Below are positions 28,531-36,891 of a stretch of DNA of 64,000 bases, piece by piece (position 1 is the stretch's first letter; each line of letters begins with the position of its first letter). The DNA lies in assembly GCF_003402235.1 (NCBI RefSeq), contig NZ_QEWO01000006.1, positions 62,001 to 126,000 of the forward strand, written 5' to 3'. Made by a program: the position numbers and the translations under genes. Under the pieces are notes generated by a model. That model saw nothing but the letters and a program-made list of their open reading frames with translations. It was not told the DNA's origin and did not search any database. The DNA is from Parahaliea mediterranea. Lineage in GTDB: Bacteria; Pseudomonadota; Gammaproteobacteria; Pseudomonadales; Halieaceae.

Positions 28531-30531
28531 TTACTCAATGGAAATATTCCTTTTCGCCGCGCGCTGGGCATTCTCGGCCTGCTGCACCAGTTCACGCGCC
28601 GGCCCGTAGCCCGGCACAATGGCCAGGGCGGATTCAGACTTGGCGATGGTGCAGCTGTAATTGCGCGCCGCCAGGCAGTCGCGGGCGTCGTCCAGCAGGG
28701 CGTCCGCCGTGCGCTGGTTCATTCTGGCCTGGGCCTGGGCCGAGGCCGATGCCTGTTTGAGTTCCACCGCCCGGGTATTGCCGGCGTCCAGCGCCAGCAG
28801 GTCGTCGGCTTTATCGGCCACGCAGTCAAAGCGCGAGGCCTTCAGGCAGTCCTCGGCTTCCTGCAACAGCGCATCAAGCTGGGCCTGCAGGGCGGCCTGC
28901 TCGGCCTGCTGCTGCGCCTGCTGCTGTGCCACCTGCTGGCGCAGAGGGTAGAGCTCGGCCCCCGAGGCTCCCGCCGCCTCGGCCTCATCCACCGCCGCCA
29001 GCACGCAATCCAGGTCGCCCTCGCCCAGGCAAGCCCGGGCGCGGGCCACAATCGCATCAATCGCCAGCTGCCGGCTGCCGCGCTCGGCCCGCTCCAGCAG
29101 TGCCTCGGCGCGGGGCTCGCCGGCCTGCAGGGCCAGCACTTCCCGCGCTTTCACCCGGGCGCAGGCAAAGTCCTTGGCGTCCAGGCAGTCGCGGGCCTCT
29201 TGCAGGCGCGCCTCGATCTGCGCGGTGGCCTGGCGCTCGGCCTGTTCCTTGCGCGCCGCGCTCAACAGGCGCTCGGCCTCGGAGTTGTCCGGGGCCAGGT
29301 TCCTGGCCACCAGGGCGTTTTCCGCCGCGCAGGCAAAATCACCGCTGAAAAAACAGTCCTGGGCGGTTTTCAGCCGGCTCTGGATGGCCTCCTGCTGGGC
29401 CTGGCCGGCCCGGTACTGCTGCCAGCCAATCCAGCCGCCCCCCACCAGTGTCAGCACCACAATGGCGGCGATGGCGGCACGGGCACTGCCCCGGCGCGGC
29501 GGAATCAGGGCATCGCGGAAGGCCGCAATGGTGGGCGGGCGCTTGGCCGGGTCGAAGCTCAGCGCCGCCGACAGCGCCTGCCACTCGGGGTTGCTGAGCC
29601 CCTCGGGGCGGGCCGGCTTCAAGCCCGCTTCCCGCGCCTCGGCAGCGCTTTTGCGCTGGAAGGGGTGGTCGCCGGTCAGCATCACATACAACACGCAGGC
29701 CAGGGCGTAAATGTCGTCGCTGAAGCGCGGCGGCTCTCCGCGCACCATTTCCACCGTGGCGTAGGCCGGGGTCAGCGCACCCAGCTCGCCGGCGTCAAAG
29801 TCGTGGCTCAGGGCATTCTTGTTGGCCGCCCGGGCGATGCCAAAGTCGAGGATTTTGGCCGTGCCGCCGGTGGTTACGAAGATATTGCCCGGCTTGAAGT
29901 CGGAGTGCACCAGGTCGCGCTTGTGGGCATATTCCAGGCCGGCGCAGAGGTCGCGAAAGTAGCGCAGCGCCACCTCCTTGCTGAAGGGCGCTTCCAGTTT
30001 GAGCAGGGCGTCCAGGGGGTCGCCCTTGAGCAGTTCCATGGTCATGTAGATGGTGTCGCCTTCGCGGTCGAAGTCGTGCACCGTGACAATGTTGGGGTGG
30101 GCCAGCTTCTGCGACTTCACCGCCTCCTGCTGCAGGGACACAAAGGCCCGCGGGTGCTGGCTGAATTGCTGGCCCAGCACTTTCACCGCGATATAGGGGT
30201 TGCGGTCCTCCGCCTCCACCTTGCGCAAATCCTGGGCCTTGTACACCAGGCCCATACCACCGCGACCGAGGATGTCCTCCAGCACAAACCGGCCATTGAG
30301 CAGGCGCCCCTGCTGGCTCTGTGCCTCGCGGGCCATCTCCGCGGCCCGGTCGAAGCCGGTGGCGGTGGCACTGCCGGTGAGCGTGCCCTGTTTGGTGCTG
30401 TTGTTAGTGTTGACTTCGGTGGCGTCGCTACCGGTTACGGTTGGCGCGTCACCTGATCGGTTATTGCTTTGTTCTCCCACACGGCTGCCCCTTGCCTGGG
30501 CCGCCCGGCGAATGCCGAACGGCCAGTCCAT
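28531..30531 (-). CDS. Transmembrane Ser/Thr protein kinase with C-terminal Cys-x7-Cys repeats
   Basis: The 666-residue protein has a low-complexity N-tail (1-75), a Hanks-type kinase domain (about 80-340) with GRGGMG, Lys117, the catalytic loop HSDFKPGN (Asp211; HSD instead of HRD) and DFG (229-231), and a membrane helix at about 351-375. The extracytoplasmic part has five TPR-like helical repeats. Each bears a Cys pair eight residues apart: 393/401, 449/457, 501/509, 562/570 and 619/627. The kinase is cytosolic; the repeat part should lie in the periplasm and could sense redox state or a ligand. The start is the first ATG; a later one at residue 67 is possible. Confidence 0.88.
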   Translation of the reverse strand: MDWPFGIRRAAQARGSRVGEQSNNRSGDAPTVTGSDATEVNTNNSTKQGTLTGSATATGFDRAAEMAREAQSQQGRLLNGRFVLEDILGRGGMGLVYKAQDLRKVEAEDRNPYIAVKVLGQQFSQHPRAFVSLQQEAVKSQKLAHPNIVTVHDFDREGDTIYMTMELLKGDPLDALLKLEAPFSKEVALRYFRDLCAGLEYAHKRDLVHSDFKPGNIFVTTGGTAKILDFGIARAANKNALSHDFDAGELGALTPAYATVEMVRGEPPRFSDDIYALACVLYVMLTGDHPFQRKSAAEAREAGLKPARPEGLSNPEWQALSAALSFDPAKRPPTIAAFRDALIPPRRGSARAAIAAIVVLTLVGGGWIGWQQYRAGQAQQEAIQSRLKTAQDCFFSGDFACAAENALVARNLAPDNSEAERLLSAARKEQAERQATAQIEARLQEARDCLDAKDFACARVKAREVLALQAGEPRAEALLERAERGSRQLAIDAIVARARACLGEGDLDCVLAAVDEAEAAGASGAELYPLRQQVAQQQAQQQAEQAALQAQLDALLQEAEDCLKASRFDCVADKADDLLALDAGNTRAVELKQASASAQAQARMNQRTADALLDDARDCLAARNYSCTIAKSESALAIVPGYGPARELVQQAENAQRAAKRNISIE

Positions 30532-30666
30532 GCCTGCGAGGCGGCCACTTGCCGCCCCATGGCAGAGTATAGGAGTTGCCCGTGATCAAAAACAGTGAGC
30601 GACATGCCTGCGTTAACAGCGGGGCCCTGCGGCCCCAGCTGCCCTGTTGGCGGGCCCCACCGGCCG

Positions 30667-31020
30667 CTAGTGGTGGCGGCGCCTGTCGTGGCGGTCGTAG
30701 CAGGCGCGCCCCTCATGGTAGTGGCGCAGTGAAATGTTGATGCCCGGCAGGCCGAAGAATCCGCCCAGGTAGTGGCCGCTGTCGTGGCGGCGCCAGTCCG
30801 GGTGGCGGTGCCAGTGGCTGCCCCGGTAGTGTTTTTTCCAGTGCGGCGGGGCGTGGTGCTTGCGGTAGTGCTTGGCCCGGTGGTGATCGCGATATTCGTG
30901 GTGCCAGCGCTCACGATCACCGTGATGGCGGTCGCCGCGATGCCGGTCGTCAGACAGGGCCGCGCTGCTGGCGCCTGCCAGCAGCGCACCGAGGGTCAGC
31001 AGAGTTAACAGGTGTTTCAT
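30667..31020 (-). CDS. Secreted His/Arg/Asp-rich protein
   Basis: The 117-residue protein has a signal peptide (cleavage near SSA) and a mature part made almost wholly of His, Arg, Asp, Trp and Tyr, for example DRHRGDRHHGDRERWHHEY, with a short hydrophobic island GGFFGLPGINISL. Such proteins plausibly bind transition metals in the periplasm. It is divergent from the PepSY-like gene and two-component system, with 224 bases between them, so it could be a target of that system. No named family is recognised. Confidence 0.72.
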   Translation of the reverse strand: MKHLLTLLTLGALLAGASSAALSDDRHRGDRHHGDRERWHHEYRDHHRAKHYRKHHAPPHWKKHYRGSHWHRHPDWRRHDSGHYLGGFFGLPGINISLRHYHEGRACYDRHDRRRHH

Positions 31021-31244
31021 GACGCAGCTCCTTCGTTACCGTGACGTCGTCGCCACCATAGGACACAGCGTATGAACACAAGCTGAACAGCGCGCAGTGA
31101 TTGCGCAGCCGCTGTTCAGGCACTGTTCATCTGGCCCGCGCTAGGCTTGCAGCCCTGCCCACGGCGCAGCGGCCGGTATGACACCGCCACGGATGGCGCT
31201 ACCATCTGCCGCAACCGCCATTGACCAGAGCCCACTGCGCAACC

Positions 31245-31574
31245 ATGTCACGACCTTTTCCCCGCCTTGCCCAGTTGCACGCCCATGCGCGGCCGGACCC
31301 ATCCCGCCGGCGACGGCTGCTGGCCGCGTTCTGCCTGATCCTGGCGGCACTGGCCCTGACGACACCCGCCCTCAGCGAGGCCCGCCAGGGGCAGCGCGAC
31401 GAACGGCGCCCGCAGGCGCAGCAGGAGGCGCGGCTATCTCCCCAGCAGGCAGCGGCCCGGGCCCAGGCCAGCCACGGCGGCAAGGTGCTGAAGGTGACAC
31501 GCCAGGGCAAGGGCTACCGGGTGCGCCTGCTGCTGGACAGCGGCCGGGTGGTCACCGTTACGGTCAAGGACTGA
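31245..31574 (+). CDS. Small exported PepSY-like protein
   Basis: The 109-residue protein has a hydrophobic export segment (about 25-42), a basic Gln/Arg-rich linker, and a C-terminal 45-residue PepSY-like domain (LSPQQAAARAQASHGGKVLKV, then YRVRLLLDSGRVVTVTV). Small PepSY proteins are often encoded directly before PhoPQ-like systems and may modulate the sensor. The stop lies 3 bases before the response-regulator start, which supports one operon. The ATG at 31245 is chosen over one 24 bases upstream because it better fits the signal peptide. Confidence 0.75.
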   Translation: MSRPFPRLAQLHAHARPDPSRRRRLLAAFCLILAALALTTPALSEARQGQRDERRPQAQQEARLSPQQAAARAQASHGGKVLKVTRQGKGYRVRLLLDSGRVVTVTVKD

Positions 31575-31577
31575 GCC

Positions 31578-32258
31578 GTGCGCCTGCTGATTGTTGAAGA
31601 CGACCACCACCTGCGCAGCCAGTTGGCCGGGCACTTCCGGGCGCTGGGCTGGCGGGTGGAAGAAGCCGCCGATGGGCGCGAGGCGGACTATCTGGCGCGG
31701 GAATACACCTTCGACCTCGCCCTGGTGGATTTGGGCCTGCCGCAGCGCTCCGGCATGGCGCTGGTGCGCGACTGGCGCGCCGACGGCCTTACCCTGCCCC
31801 TGCTGATCCTCACCGCCCGCTCGGACTGGCAGGACAAGGTAGAGGGGCTGGAGGCCGGGGCCGACGACTACGTGACCAAACCCTTCCACCTGCCGGAGCT
31901 GGAGGCCCGCGCCCATGCCCTGCTGCGCCGCGCCGCCGGCCGGGCCGACGACTGCGCCACCTTCGGCCCCCTGCGCATCGACTTTCGCGGCCACAGCGTA
32001 AGCCGCGACGGGCAGCCGGTCGAGCTGACCCACTCTGAATTCGAGACCCTGGCCTACCTGGCCGCCCGCGCCGGCGAGGTAGTAAGCCGGGGGGAGCTGA
32101 TCGACCACCTCTACGACCAGGACTACGACCGCGACAGCAACGTGATCGAGGTTTTCGTGGGCCGCCTGCGCCGTAAACTCGACCCCGACGGCAGCCTCAA
32201 GCCCATTGAGACTGTGCGCGGCGCCGGCTACCGCCTGGCACCGGGCGGCGAGCGATGA
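31578..32258 (+). CDS. OmpR/PhoP-family response regulator
   Basis: The 226-residue protein has a receiver domain with the acidic pair (VEDD), phospho-acceptor Asp in LALVDLGLP and the conserved Lys in VTKPF. It ends in an OmpR-type winged helix (VELTHSEFETLAYLA, then VIEVFVGRLRRKLDP). The start is GTG at 31578. Its end overlaps the histidine-kinase start by 4 bases. The set PepSY-regulator-kinase resembles PhoP/PhoQ and QseB/QseC systems, which respond to divalent cations, peptides or envelope signals. Confidence 0.92.
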   Translation: MRLLIVEDDHHLRSQLAGHFRALGWRVEEAADGREADYLAREYTFDLALVDLGLPQRSGMALVRDWRADGLTLPLLILTARSDWQDKVEGLEAGADDYVTKPFHLPELEARAHALLRRAAGRADDCATFGPLRIDFRGHSVSRDGQPVELTHSEFETLAYLAARAGEVVSRGELIDHLYDQDYDRDSNVIEVFVGRLRRKLDPDGSLKPIETVRGAGYRLAPGGER

Positions 32259-33607
32259 GCACGCCGGCGGCCCTGCCGTCCTCTGCCCTTTACCGGCGCT
32301 CGCTGTCGGCCCGCATCCTGCTGGCCAGCCTGCTGCTGGTGCTGCTGTTTCTGGGCAGCAGCGGGCTGTACCTGGAGCGCAGCCATCGCCTGAGTATCGA
32401 AGCCGCCCAGGCCGAGCGCCTGCAACTGCAGGTGCTGACCCTGCTAGCCCAGGCCGATTACAGCGACCGCCTGCAAATGCCCACCGAGATGCTGGAACCG
32501 CGCCTGAACCAGGCCAGCTCGGGCCTGTACGCGCGCATTACCGGCGCCGGCAACCAGGTGCTGTGGCAGTCGCGCTCGGCCCTGACCCTGGCGGCCCGCT
32601 GGCACGGCGCGCCGCTGGGTGCTGGCGAACGCCGCTTCCAGCGCCAGGGTGAGCTCTACCGGCTGGACTACCAGGTGATCTGGGAAACCGCCACCGGCGC
32701 CGAGATACCGCTGCGCTTCAGCGTGCTGGAGAGCAGCGCGGCGGTGGATGCGGACCTGGCCACCTACCGCCGCCATCTGTGGCTCTGGCTGGGCGGCTCC
32801 ACCGTGCTGTTCGCCCTCACCCTGCCGCTGGTGCTGTACTGGAGCCTGGGGCCCCTGCGCCGCCTGGCGGGTGACATTGCCGCCATCGAAGCCGGGCGCA
32901 GCGAGCGGCTTGAGGGCGCCTATCCGGCGGAAGTGCGGCCCCTTACCACCAACCTGAACCGCCTGCTGCAAGGTGAGCAGCAGCGCCGCCAGCGGGCCCG
33001 GGACACCCTCGCCGACCTGGCCCACAGCCTGAAAACCCCGCTGGCCGTAGTGGCCAGCGCCGACCCAACGCAGGCGAGCTTTCCCACCCTGGTGCACGAG
33101 CAGGCCCAACGCATGCAGGACATTGTCGACTACCAGCTGCAGCGCGGAATTGGCGGCGGCCAGACCCTGTTGCAAACGGTGCCAGTCGCACCGGTCATCG
33201 AGCGCCTGTGCGCCAGCCTGGCCAAGGTCTACAGCGACCGCAAACCGGCCTTTGACCTTGCAATAGAAGGCGCACCCGCGTTCCGCGGCGACGAGCGGGA
33301 CCTGCTGGAAATGCTCGGCAACCTGCTGGACAACGCCTGCAAGTACGGAGCCGGCAGCATCCGCATCCAGGCCCGGCAGGGCCCGCAGGAACTGACCATT
33401 GCCGTGGAAGACAATGGCCCGGGCATTCCAGCGCCCCTGCGCGAGCGCGTGCGCCAGCGGGGCAGCCGGGCCGATACGCAGACCCCCGGCCAGGGCATTG
33501 GCCTGGCGGTGGCCAGCGATATTGCCGCCAGCTACGGCGGCGCGCTGCACATTGGTGACGGGCAGGCCCTGGGCGGTGCTCGCCTCAGCCTGCACTTTCC
33601 CGCCTGA
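32255..33607 (+). CDS. PhoQ-like sensor histidine kinase
   Basis: The 450-residue protein has two membrane helices (about 21-40 and 170-190) flanking a periplasmic sensor domain, then a HAMP segment. The dimerization motif LADLAHSLKTPLAVV contains the phospho-accepting His. The ATPase domain shows GNLLDNACKYG, VEDNGPGIP and GQGIGLAVA. The DLAHSLKTPL form is typical of PhoQ-like kinases. It should phosphorylate the regulator encoded just upstream. The signal is unknown; the neighbouring His-rich protein hints at metals. Confidence 0.92.
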   Translation: MSTPAALPSSALYRRSLSARILLASLLLVLLFLGSSGLYLERSHRLSIEAAQAERLQLQVLTLLAQADYSDRLQMPTEMLEPRLNQASSGLYARITGAGNQVLWQSRSALTLAARWHGAPLGAGERRFQRQGELYRLDYQVIWETATGAEIPLRFSVLESSAAVDADLATYRRHLWLWLGGSTVLFALTLPLVLYWSLGPLRRLAGDIAAIEAGRSERLEGAYPAEVRPLTTNLNRLLQGEQQRRQRARDTLADLAHSLKTPLAVVASADPTQASFPTLVHEQAQRMQDIVDYQLQRGIGGGQTLLQTVPVAPVIERLCASLAKVYSDRKPAFDLAIEGAPAFRGDERDLLEMLGNLLDNACKYGAGSIRIQARQGPQELTIAVEDNGPGIPAPLRERVRQRGSRADTQTPGQGIGLAVASDIAASYGGALHIGDGQALGGARLSLHFPA

Positions 33608-33721
33608 ACCGCCCGGGGGACCGCCGCTTGCCGCTGCCTGGCGGCGCGGCTAGAATGCGCCCGCCCGGGCCTCCAGCCCGGCCCCGTCCATTCAACCGCC
33701 GCCAGCAAGAGCACTCCCGGG

Positions 33722-34336
33722 ATGAATACAGTCACCGTCGACGGGCGCGCTGTCGCGCCCTCCAAAATTGTCTGTGTGGGGCGCAACTACGTCGCCCACA
33801 TTGAAGAGCTGGGCAATGAGATGCCGCAGGACATGGTGGTCTTCCTCAAGCCCAACTCCGCCATCGGCAGCCAGCTGCAATCCCATGTGGGCGAGCCCCT
33901 GCACTACGAGGGCGAACTGGCCTTTGTAGTGGCCGGCGGCGCCCTGACGGCAGTGGGTTTTGGCCTCGACCTCACCCGGCGCGAGCTGCAAAGCCAGCTG
34001 AAGGCCAAGGGCCTGCCCTGGGAGCGCGCCAAGGCCTTCGACGGGGCCGCCCTGTTCAGCGACTTTGTGCCGCTGCCCGCCGGTGGGCCCCAGGGCCTTG
34101 GCCTGGTGCTGGAGGTGGACGGCGCCGTGCGCCAGCAGGGCGATGTCAGCCTGATGCTTTACCCGCCGCTGGTGGTGCTGGAACAGCTGGCCAGTTTTAT
34201 GACGCTGGAAGACGGCGACATCATCATGACCGGCACCCCAGCAGGCGTTGGCAAGGTGAACGCCGGCGAAACCTTTACCGGCCTCGTGATGCACGCCGGG
34301 CAGCCCCTGGTCAGCGCCAGCTGGCGCGCCTGCTAG
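33722..34336 (+). CDS. Fumarylacetoacetate hydrolase-family protein
   Basis: The 204-residue protein matches the compact FAH fold: KIVCVGRNYVAHIEELG at the start, VFLKPNSAIG, the metal-binding EGELAFVV, and a final DIIMTGTPAGVGKVNAGE. The family includes acylpyruvases and oxaloacetate decarboxylases such as YcgM/FAHD1, with Mg-dependent C-C bond cleavage. Length is on the short side but all core motifs are present. It has its own promoter region and no obvious pathway partners. Confidence 0.88.
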   Translation: MNTVTVDGRAVAPSKIVCVGRNYVAHIEELGNEMPQDMVVFLKPNSAIGSQLQSHVGEPLHYEGELAFVVAGGALTAVGFGLDLTRRELQSQLKAKGLPWERAKAFDGAALFSDFVPLPAGGPQGLGLVLEVDGAVRQQGDVSLMLYPPLVVLEQLASFMTLEDGDIIMTGTPAGVGKVNAGETFTGLVMHAGQPLVSASWRAC

Positions 34337-34469
34337 CCCGCCGGCGCCACCAACACAGGCGTGGCGCCCGCTGCCACGCGATTGGCGCGCCCGGCAATAC
34401 GCTGGCGCCGCGCGCTTTCTTACACTCTTGCACTGACCCCCAATCCCACGTATTCCGAAGGAGACTGCA

Positions 34470-34775
34470 ATGATCAGTACGTTCAAAACCAAGCTGCGCA
34501 TGGCATCGGTTGAAGACCGCCTGAGCCACGGCCTGGGCCTGCGCCAGAGCACCGCCGTGTGGATGACCCGCATGGCTTGGGACATCGCCGACCAGCGCAA
34601 CATCCACCTGATGGCCTACCGGGGCGACGTCCTGCTGCAGCAGTGTATCTGCCTGCTGGACAGCTCCGTGTACCACAACCTGCTGTGCATGGCGGCCGAA
34701 GACAGCCCGCGCTTCGCCGCCTTCCTGAGCGATTTTCGCGGCGAGAGCACCGCCGACACCGCACAGGCTGCCTGA
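34470..34775 (+). CDS. Hypothetical 101-residue protein
   Basis: The protein has a strong ribosome site (GGAGACTGCA just before ATG) and normal chromosomal codon use. It is predicted to be mainly helical, with a Met/Trp-rich centre (STAVWMTRMAWDIADQ), a Cys pair CIC and no signal peptide. I recognise no domain. It lies alone between the FAH gene and the HNH gene, all on the plus strand, each with separate spacing. Confidence 0.65.
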   Translation: MISTFKTKLRMASVEDRLSHGLGLRQSTAVWMTRMAWDIADQRNIHLMAYRGDVLLQQCICLLDSSVYHNLLCMAAEDSPRFAAFLSDFRGESTADTAQAA

Positions 34776-34947
34776 CCCACGCAGCGGCTTCCCGGCCCCG
34801 GGGGGCCGCCTGGTCCCGCGCCAGGCGCCCGGCCCGGCCCAGCGCCAAAGTGGCGCCCTTCACTGCCCTTTCACGTGTCATTTTCCTGTGATTGTTTCAC
34901 CGCGCGTTTTGCAGTAGCTTTGATGAAACCCACTACTGTGGCAGCCC

Positions 34948-35499
34948 ATGCAACCCATCCTGAAACTGGATCTTGCGGGCCAACCACGCGGTTGGATTAC
35001 CGCACAGGAGGCGATTTCCGCCTATGCCAGGGGCGATGTCGTGTACGGCGTCGGGGATCCGCTTCCCCCGGTGTTCGGCGGCATTCAGCGCCTCACCGGG
35101 CAGCGTTCGCGCATCGATTTGCAACCCATCATCGCCCTGCAGGGCCGCATCGTATCCGGCTTCACATTATCGCTGTGCAACCGCACGCTGTTTCGCCGCG
35201 ACGACCACCGCTGCCTTTACTGCGGGCGCCAGTTCAGCCGCGCCGAACTCACCCGCGACCATGTGCTGCCCACCTCCCGTGGCGGCCTCGACCGCTGGGA
35301 AAACGTGGTTGCCGCCTGCAAGCGCTGCAATTGGGCAAAGGACAACCGCACCCCGGAAGAGGCCCACATGCCACTGCTGGCGGTGCCCTTTCGGCCCAAT
35401 ATCTGGGAGTGGCACTTCCTGGCCAAGGAGCGGATTCTGGCGGACCAGATGGACTACCTGTCGCGCCAGTTCCACGCCGAGCGCGACTGGGCTCACTGA
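34948..35499 (+). CDS. HNH endonuclease-family protein
   Basis: The 183-residue protein has a central HNH module: a CLYCGRQF zinc-binding pair, the catalytic TRDHVLPTSRGG, NVVAACKRCNWAKDN with the second Cys pair, and the final Asn. The C-terminal segment (LLAVPFRPNIWEWHFLA) is characteristic of the chromosomal HNH proteins widely present in gammaproteobacteria. They are presumed nucleases with unknown cellular role. It is not next to any restriction or toxin gene. Confidence 0.88.
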   Translation: MQPILKLDLAGQPRGWITAQEAISAYARGDVVYGVGDPLPPVFGGIQRLTGQRSRIDLQPIIALQGRIVSGFTLSLCNRTLFRRDDHRCLYCGRQFSRAELTRDHVLPTSRGGLDRWENVVAACKRCNWAKDNRTPEEAHMPLLAVPFRPNIWEWHFLAKERILADQMDYLSRQFHAERDWAH

Positions 35500-35658
35500 A
35501 CGGGCCCACTGACTGAACCCGCTGACTGAAACACGCTGCGCGCTCACCCTGCCGGGCTCTCCCCGCCAGACTTGTGCCTGCGCCATGGAGCCGGATAATG
35601 GCGCCTCTTTGCCTATCCACCCCCCCAGACCACACAGCCCCAACCCGGACATGCCCCC

Positions 35659-36177
35659 ATGACTGACCCCCGCCTGCCCTCCACCATCAGCCTGATCGGC
35701 ATGCCCGGCGCCGGCAAAAGCACCGTTGGCGTGATTCTCGCCAAGCTCACCGGCCTTGCCTTTTCCGATACCGACCTGGCCATCCAGTTGCGCGAAGACG
35801 CCACCCTGCAGGAAATTGTGGACGCGCGCGGCCACATGGCCCTGCGCCAGATTGAAGAAGAAGTGTTGCTGGCGGTGGACCTGGAAAAAGCCGTGGTATC
35901 CACCGGCGGCAGTGTGGTGTACAGCGACGCCATCATGCAGCGCCTGCGCGAGGCCGGGCCGGTGGTGTACATCCAGGTGGACCTGCCGGTGCTGGAAGCG
36001 CGGGTGGCGGCAGCGCCGCGCCGCGGCATTGCCAGCGGCGCGGCACAGACCTTTGCCGATGTGTTTGCCGAGCGCACCCCGCTCTACGAACGCTACGCCG
36101 ATCTCACCGTGGACGGCTGTGCCGGCAGCGCCGATACCGTCGCCGCCCTGATTCTCGCCGCGGTCACCGCCCGCTGA
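35659..36177 (+). CDS. Shikimate kinase-like P-loop kinase
   Basis: The 172-residue protein contains Walker A GMPGAGKST, the DTD substrate-binding motif (FSDTDLAIQ), RQIEEEVL and the STGGSVVY glycine motif of shikimate kinases. Shikimate kinase adds phosphate to shikimate in aromatic amino-acid synthesis. However, the usual FR of the FRxxE motif is LRQIEEE here, and the gene is not next to aroB, where the main aroK normally sits. It may be a paralogue with an altered substrate. Confidence 0.82.
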   Translation: MTDPRLPSTISLIGMPGAGKSTVGVILAKLTGLAFSDTDLAIQLREDATLQEIVDARGHMALRQIEEEVLLAVDLEKAVVSTGGSVVYSDAIMQRLREAGPVVYIQVDLPVLEARVAAAPRRGIASGAAQTFADVFAERTPLYERYADLTVDGCAGSADTVAALILAAVTAR

Positions 36178-36216
36178 CGGACACGTCCGCCCCTGTCCGG
36201 CGGACGGCCAGCGGAC
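36178..36216. promoter_or_regulatory. GTCCG/CGGAC dyads, possible enhancer or terminator
   Basis: Five GTCCG or CGGAC half-sites lie in 39 bases: CGGAC-N2-GTCCG at 36178-36189, GTCCG-N1-CGGAC at 36195-36205, and a lone CGGAC at 36212. They sit 45-85 bases upstream of the sigma-54 promoter, where an enhancer-binding protein could act. A terminator-like hairpin GTCCGCC/GGCGGAC (36185-36205) for the kinase gene is an alternative reading. Confidence 0.35.
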
Positions 36217-36262
36217 GCATTCCAGGCCCCATCACCTGCCCGAATCCCCGGTGTTAGGGGGT

Positions 36263-36277
36263 TGGCACAGGTTTTGC
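36263..36277 (+). promoter_or_regulatory. Sigma-54 (RpoN) promoter
   Basis: TGGCAC-N5-TTGC has the GG and GC elements at exactly the spacing of the -24/-12 consensus (TGGCACG-N4-TTGC). The predicted start site, about 12 bases after the GC, falls at 36288-36290, the first base of the 15-bp stem downstream. Confidence 0.6.
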
Positions 36278-36288
36278 CATGTACTTGG

Positions 36289-36388
36289 TGGAGACCGCCG
36301 CGCCGATCAGTGGCACAAGGACACCCGGGCGCCCCCGCCCCCCGCCCGGCTCGCGCAAGGATGCGTAACGGCGCGGCGGTCTCCTTTC
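36289..36388 (+). ncRNA. Candidate sigma-54-driven C-rich small RNA
   Basis: The RNA would begin with GGAGACCGCCGCGCC (36290-36304), which pairs perfectly over 15 bp with GGCGCGGCGGTCTCC (36370-36384). Inside is a second stem, CCGGGCG/CGCCCGG (36325-36331 with 36343-36349), with an 11-base loop made only of C plus one G. Such a loop could pair with G-rich ribosome sites. A short T run (TTT) follows the closing stem, so termination may be weak. I match it to no known RNA family; it could instead be a structured leader of the gene at 36575. Confidence 0.45.
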
Positions 36389-36574
36389 CACCTACCGCCA
36401 AATATCCCTGTATTTCCCGCGTATTCACGCATTTGTGGCGCACGACCCTCTCGAATTACGACAATTTTTATTTATCGTTGCGGCAACAAAATATTGATTT
36501 ACTCACCCCCTGCCCTGAGTGATATTTGCGCCGAGATGACGTGGTAAAAATCATCTGCTGGAGGCAAGCAAACC

Positions 36575-36793
36575 ATGGGTGACACCAACCAGGATACGGC
36601 GAGTAGCGACGACCTCGACGACTTTTTCGAGCCAATGATGGCCGAGCTGTCGGACGGCGACGACGACTTCGTTCCCGCATCCACTGAAAAGCAGCGCCTG
36701 GCGGAAAAGCGCCGTCGCGCCGAGCAGCGACTCGAACAGCGTCGCCTGCGCGAGGAACTGGGTTACTACGACCTGGAACTGGACGACTTCTAA
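36575..36793 (+). CDS. PA3496-family small protein
   Basis: The 72-residue protein is acidic at its N-terminus (DDLDDFFEPMM) and has a basic helical second half (KQRLAEKRRRAEQRLEQRRLREELGYYDLELDDF). This matches the small proteins annotated as PA3496-family putative envelope integrity proteins. A GGAGG ribosome site lies 11 bases before the start. It is monocistronic. The biochemical role is not established. Confidence 0.75.
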   Translation: MGDTNQDTASSDDLDDFFEPMMAELSDGDDDFVPASTEKQRLAEKRRRAEQRLEQRRLREELGYYDLELDDF

Positions 36794-36891
36794 ACCGCGG
36801 TCCTGGTCCAACCGCATTCGCGTGCGGCTGCCCTTGCAGCCGCAACGGGCTCCCCTCCCCCACCGCCGGGGCCTGCCACCCTCACCCGCAC

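Larger units (their letters stand above)
36178..36574. other. 397-bp gene-free region with dyads, sigma-54 promoter and structured RNA candidate
   Basis: No convincing coding frame is present. From left to right it holds GTCCG/CGGAC half-sites (36178-36216), a sigma-54-type promoter (36263-36277), a 15-bp inverted repeat enclosing a second hairpin (36290-36384), and an AT-rich stretch (36440-36560) that probably carries the promoter of the small gene at 36575. The sub-elements are listed separately. Confidence 0.6.

Noticed and set aside
29200-30456. A 418-codon open frame opposite the Ser/Thr kinase, and similar antisense frames at 24062-25555, 25725-27227 and 52878-54215
   Set aside because: Each lies opposite a gene with clear motifs and has composition typical of antisense frames in high-GC DNA.
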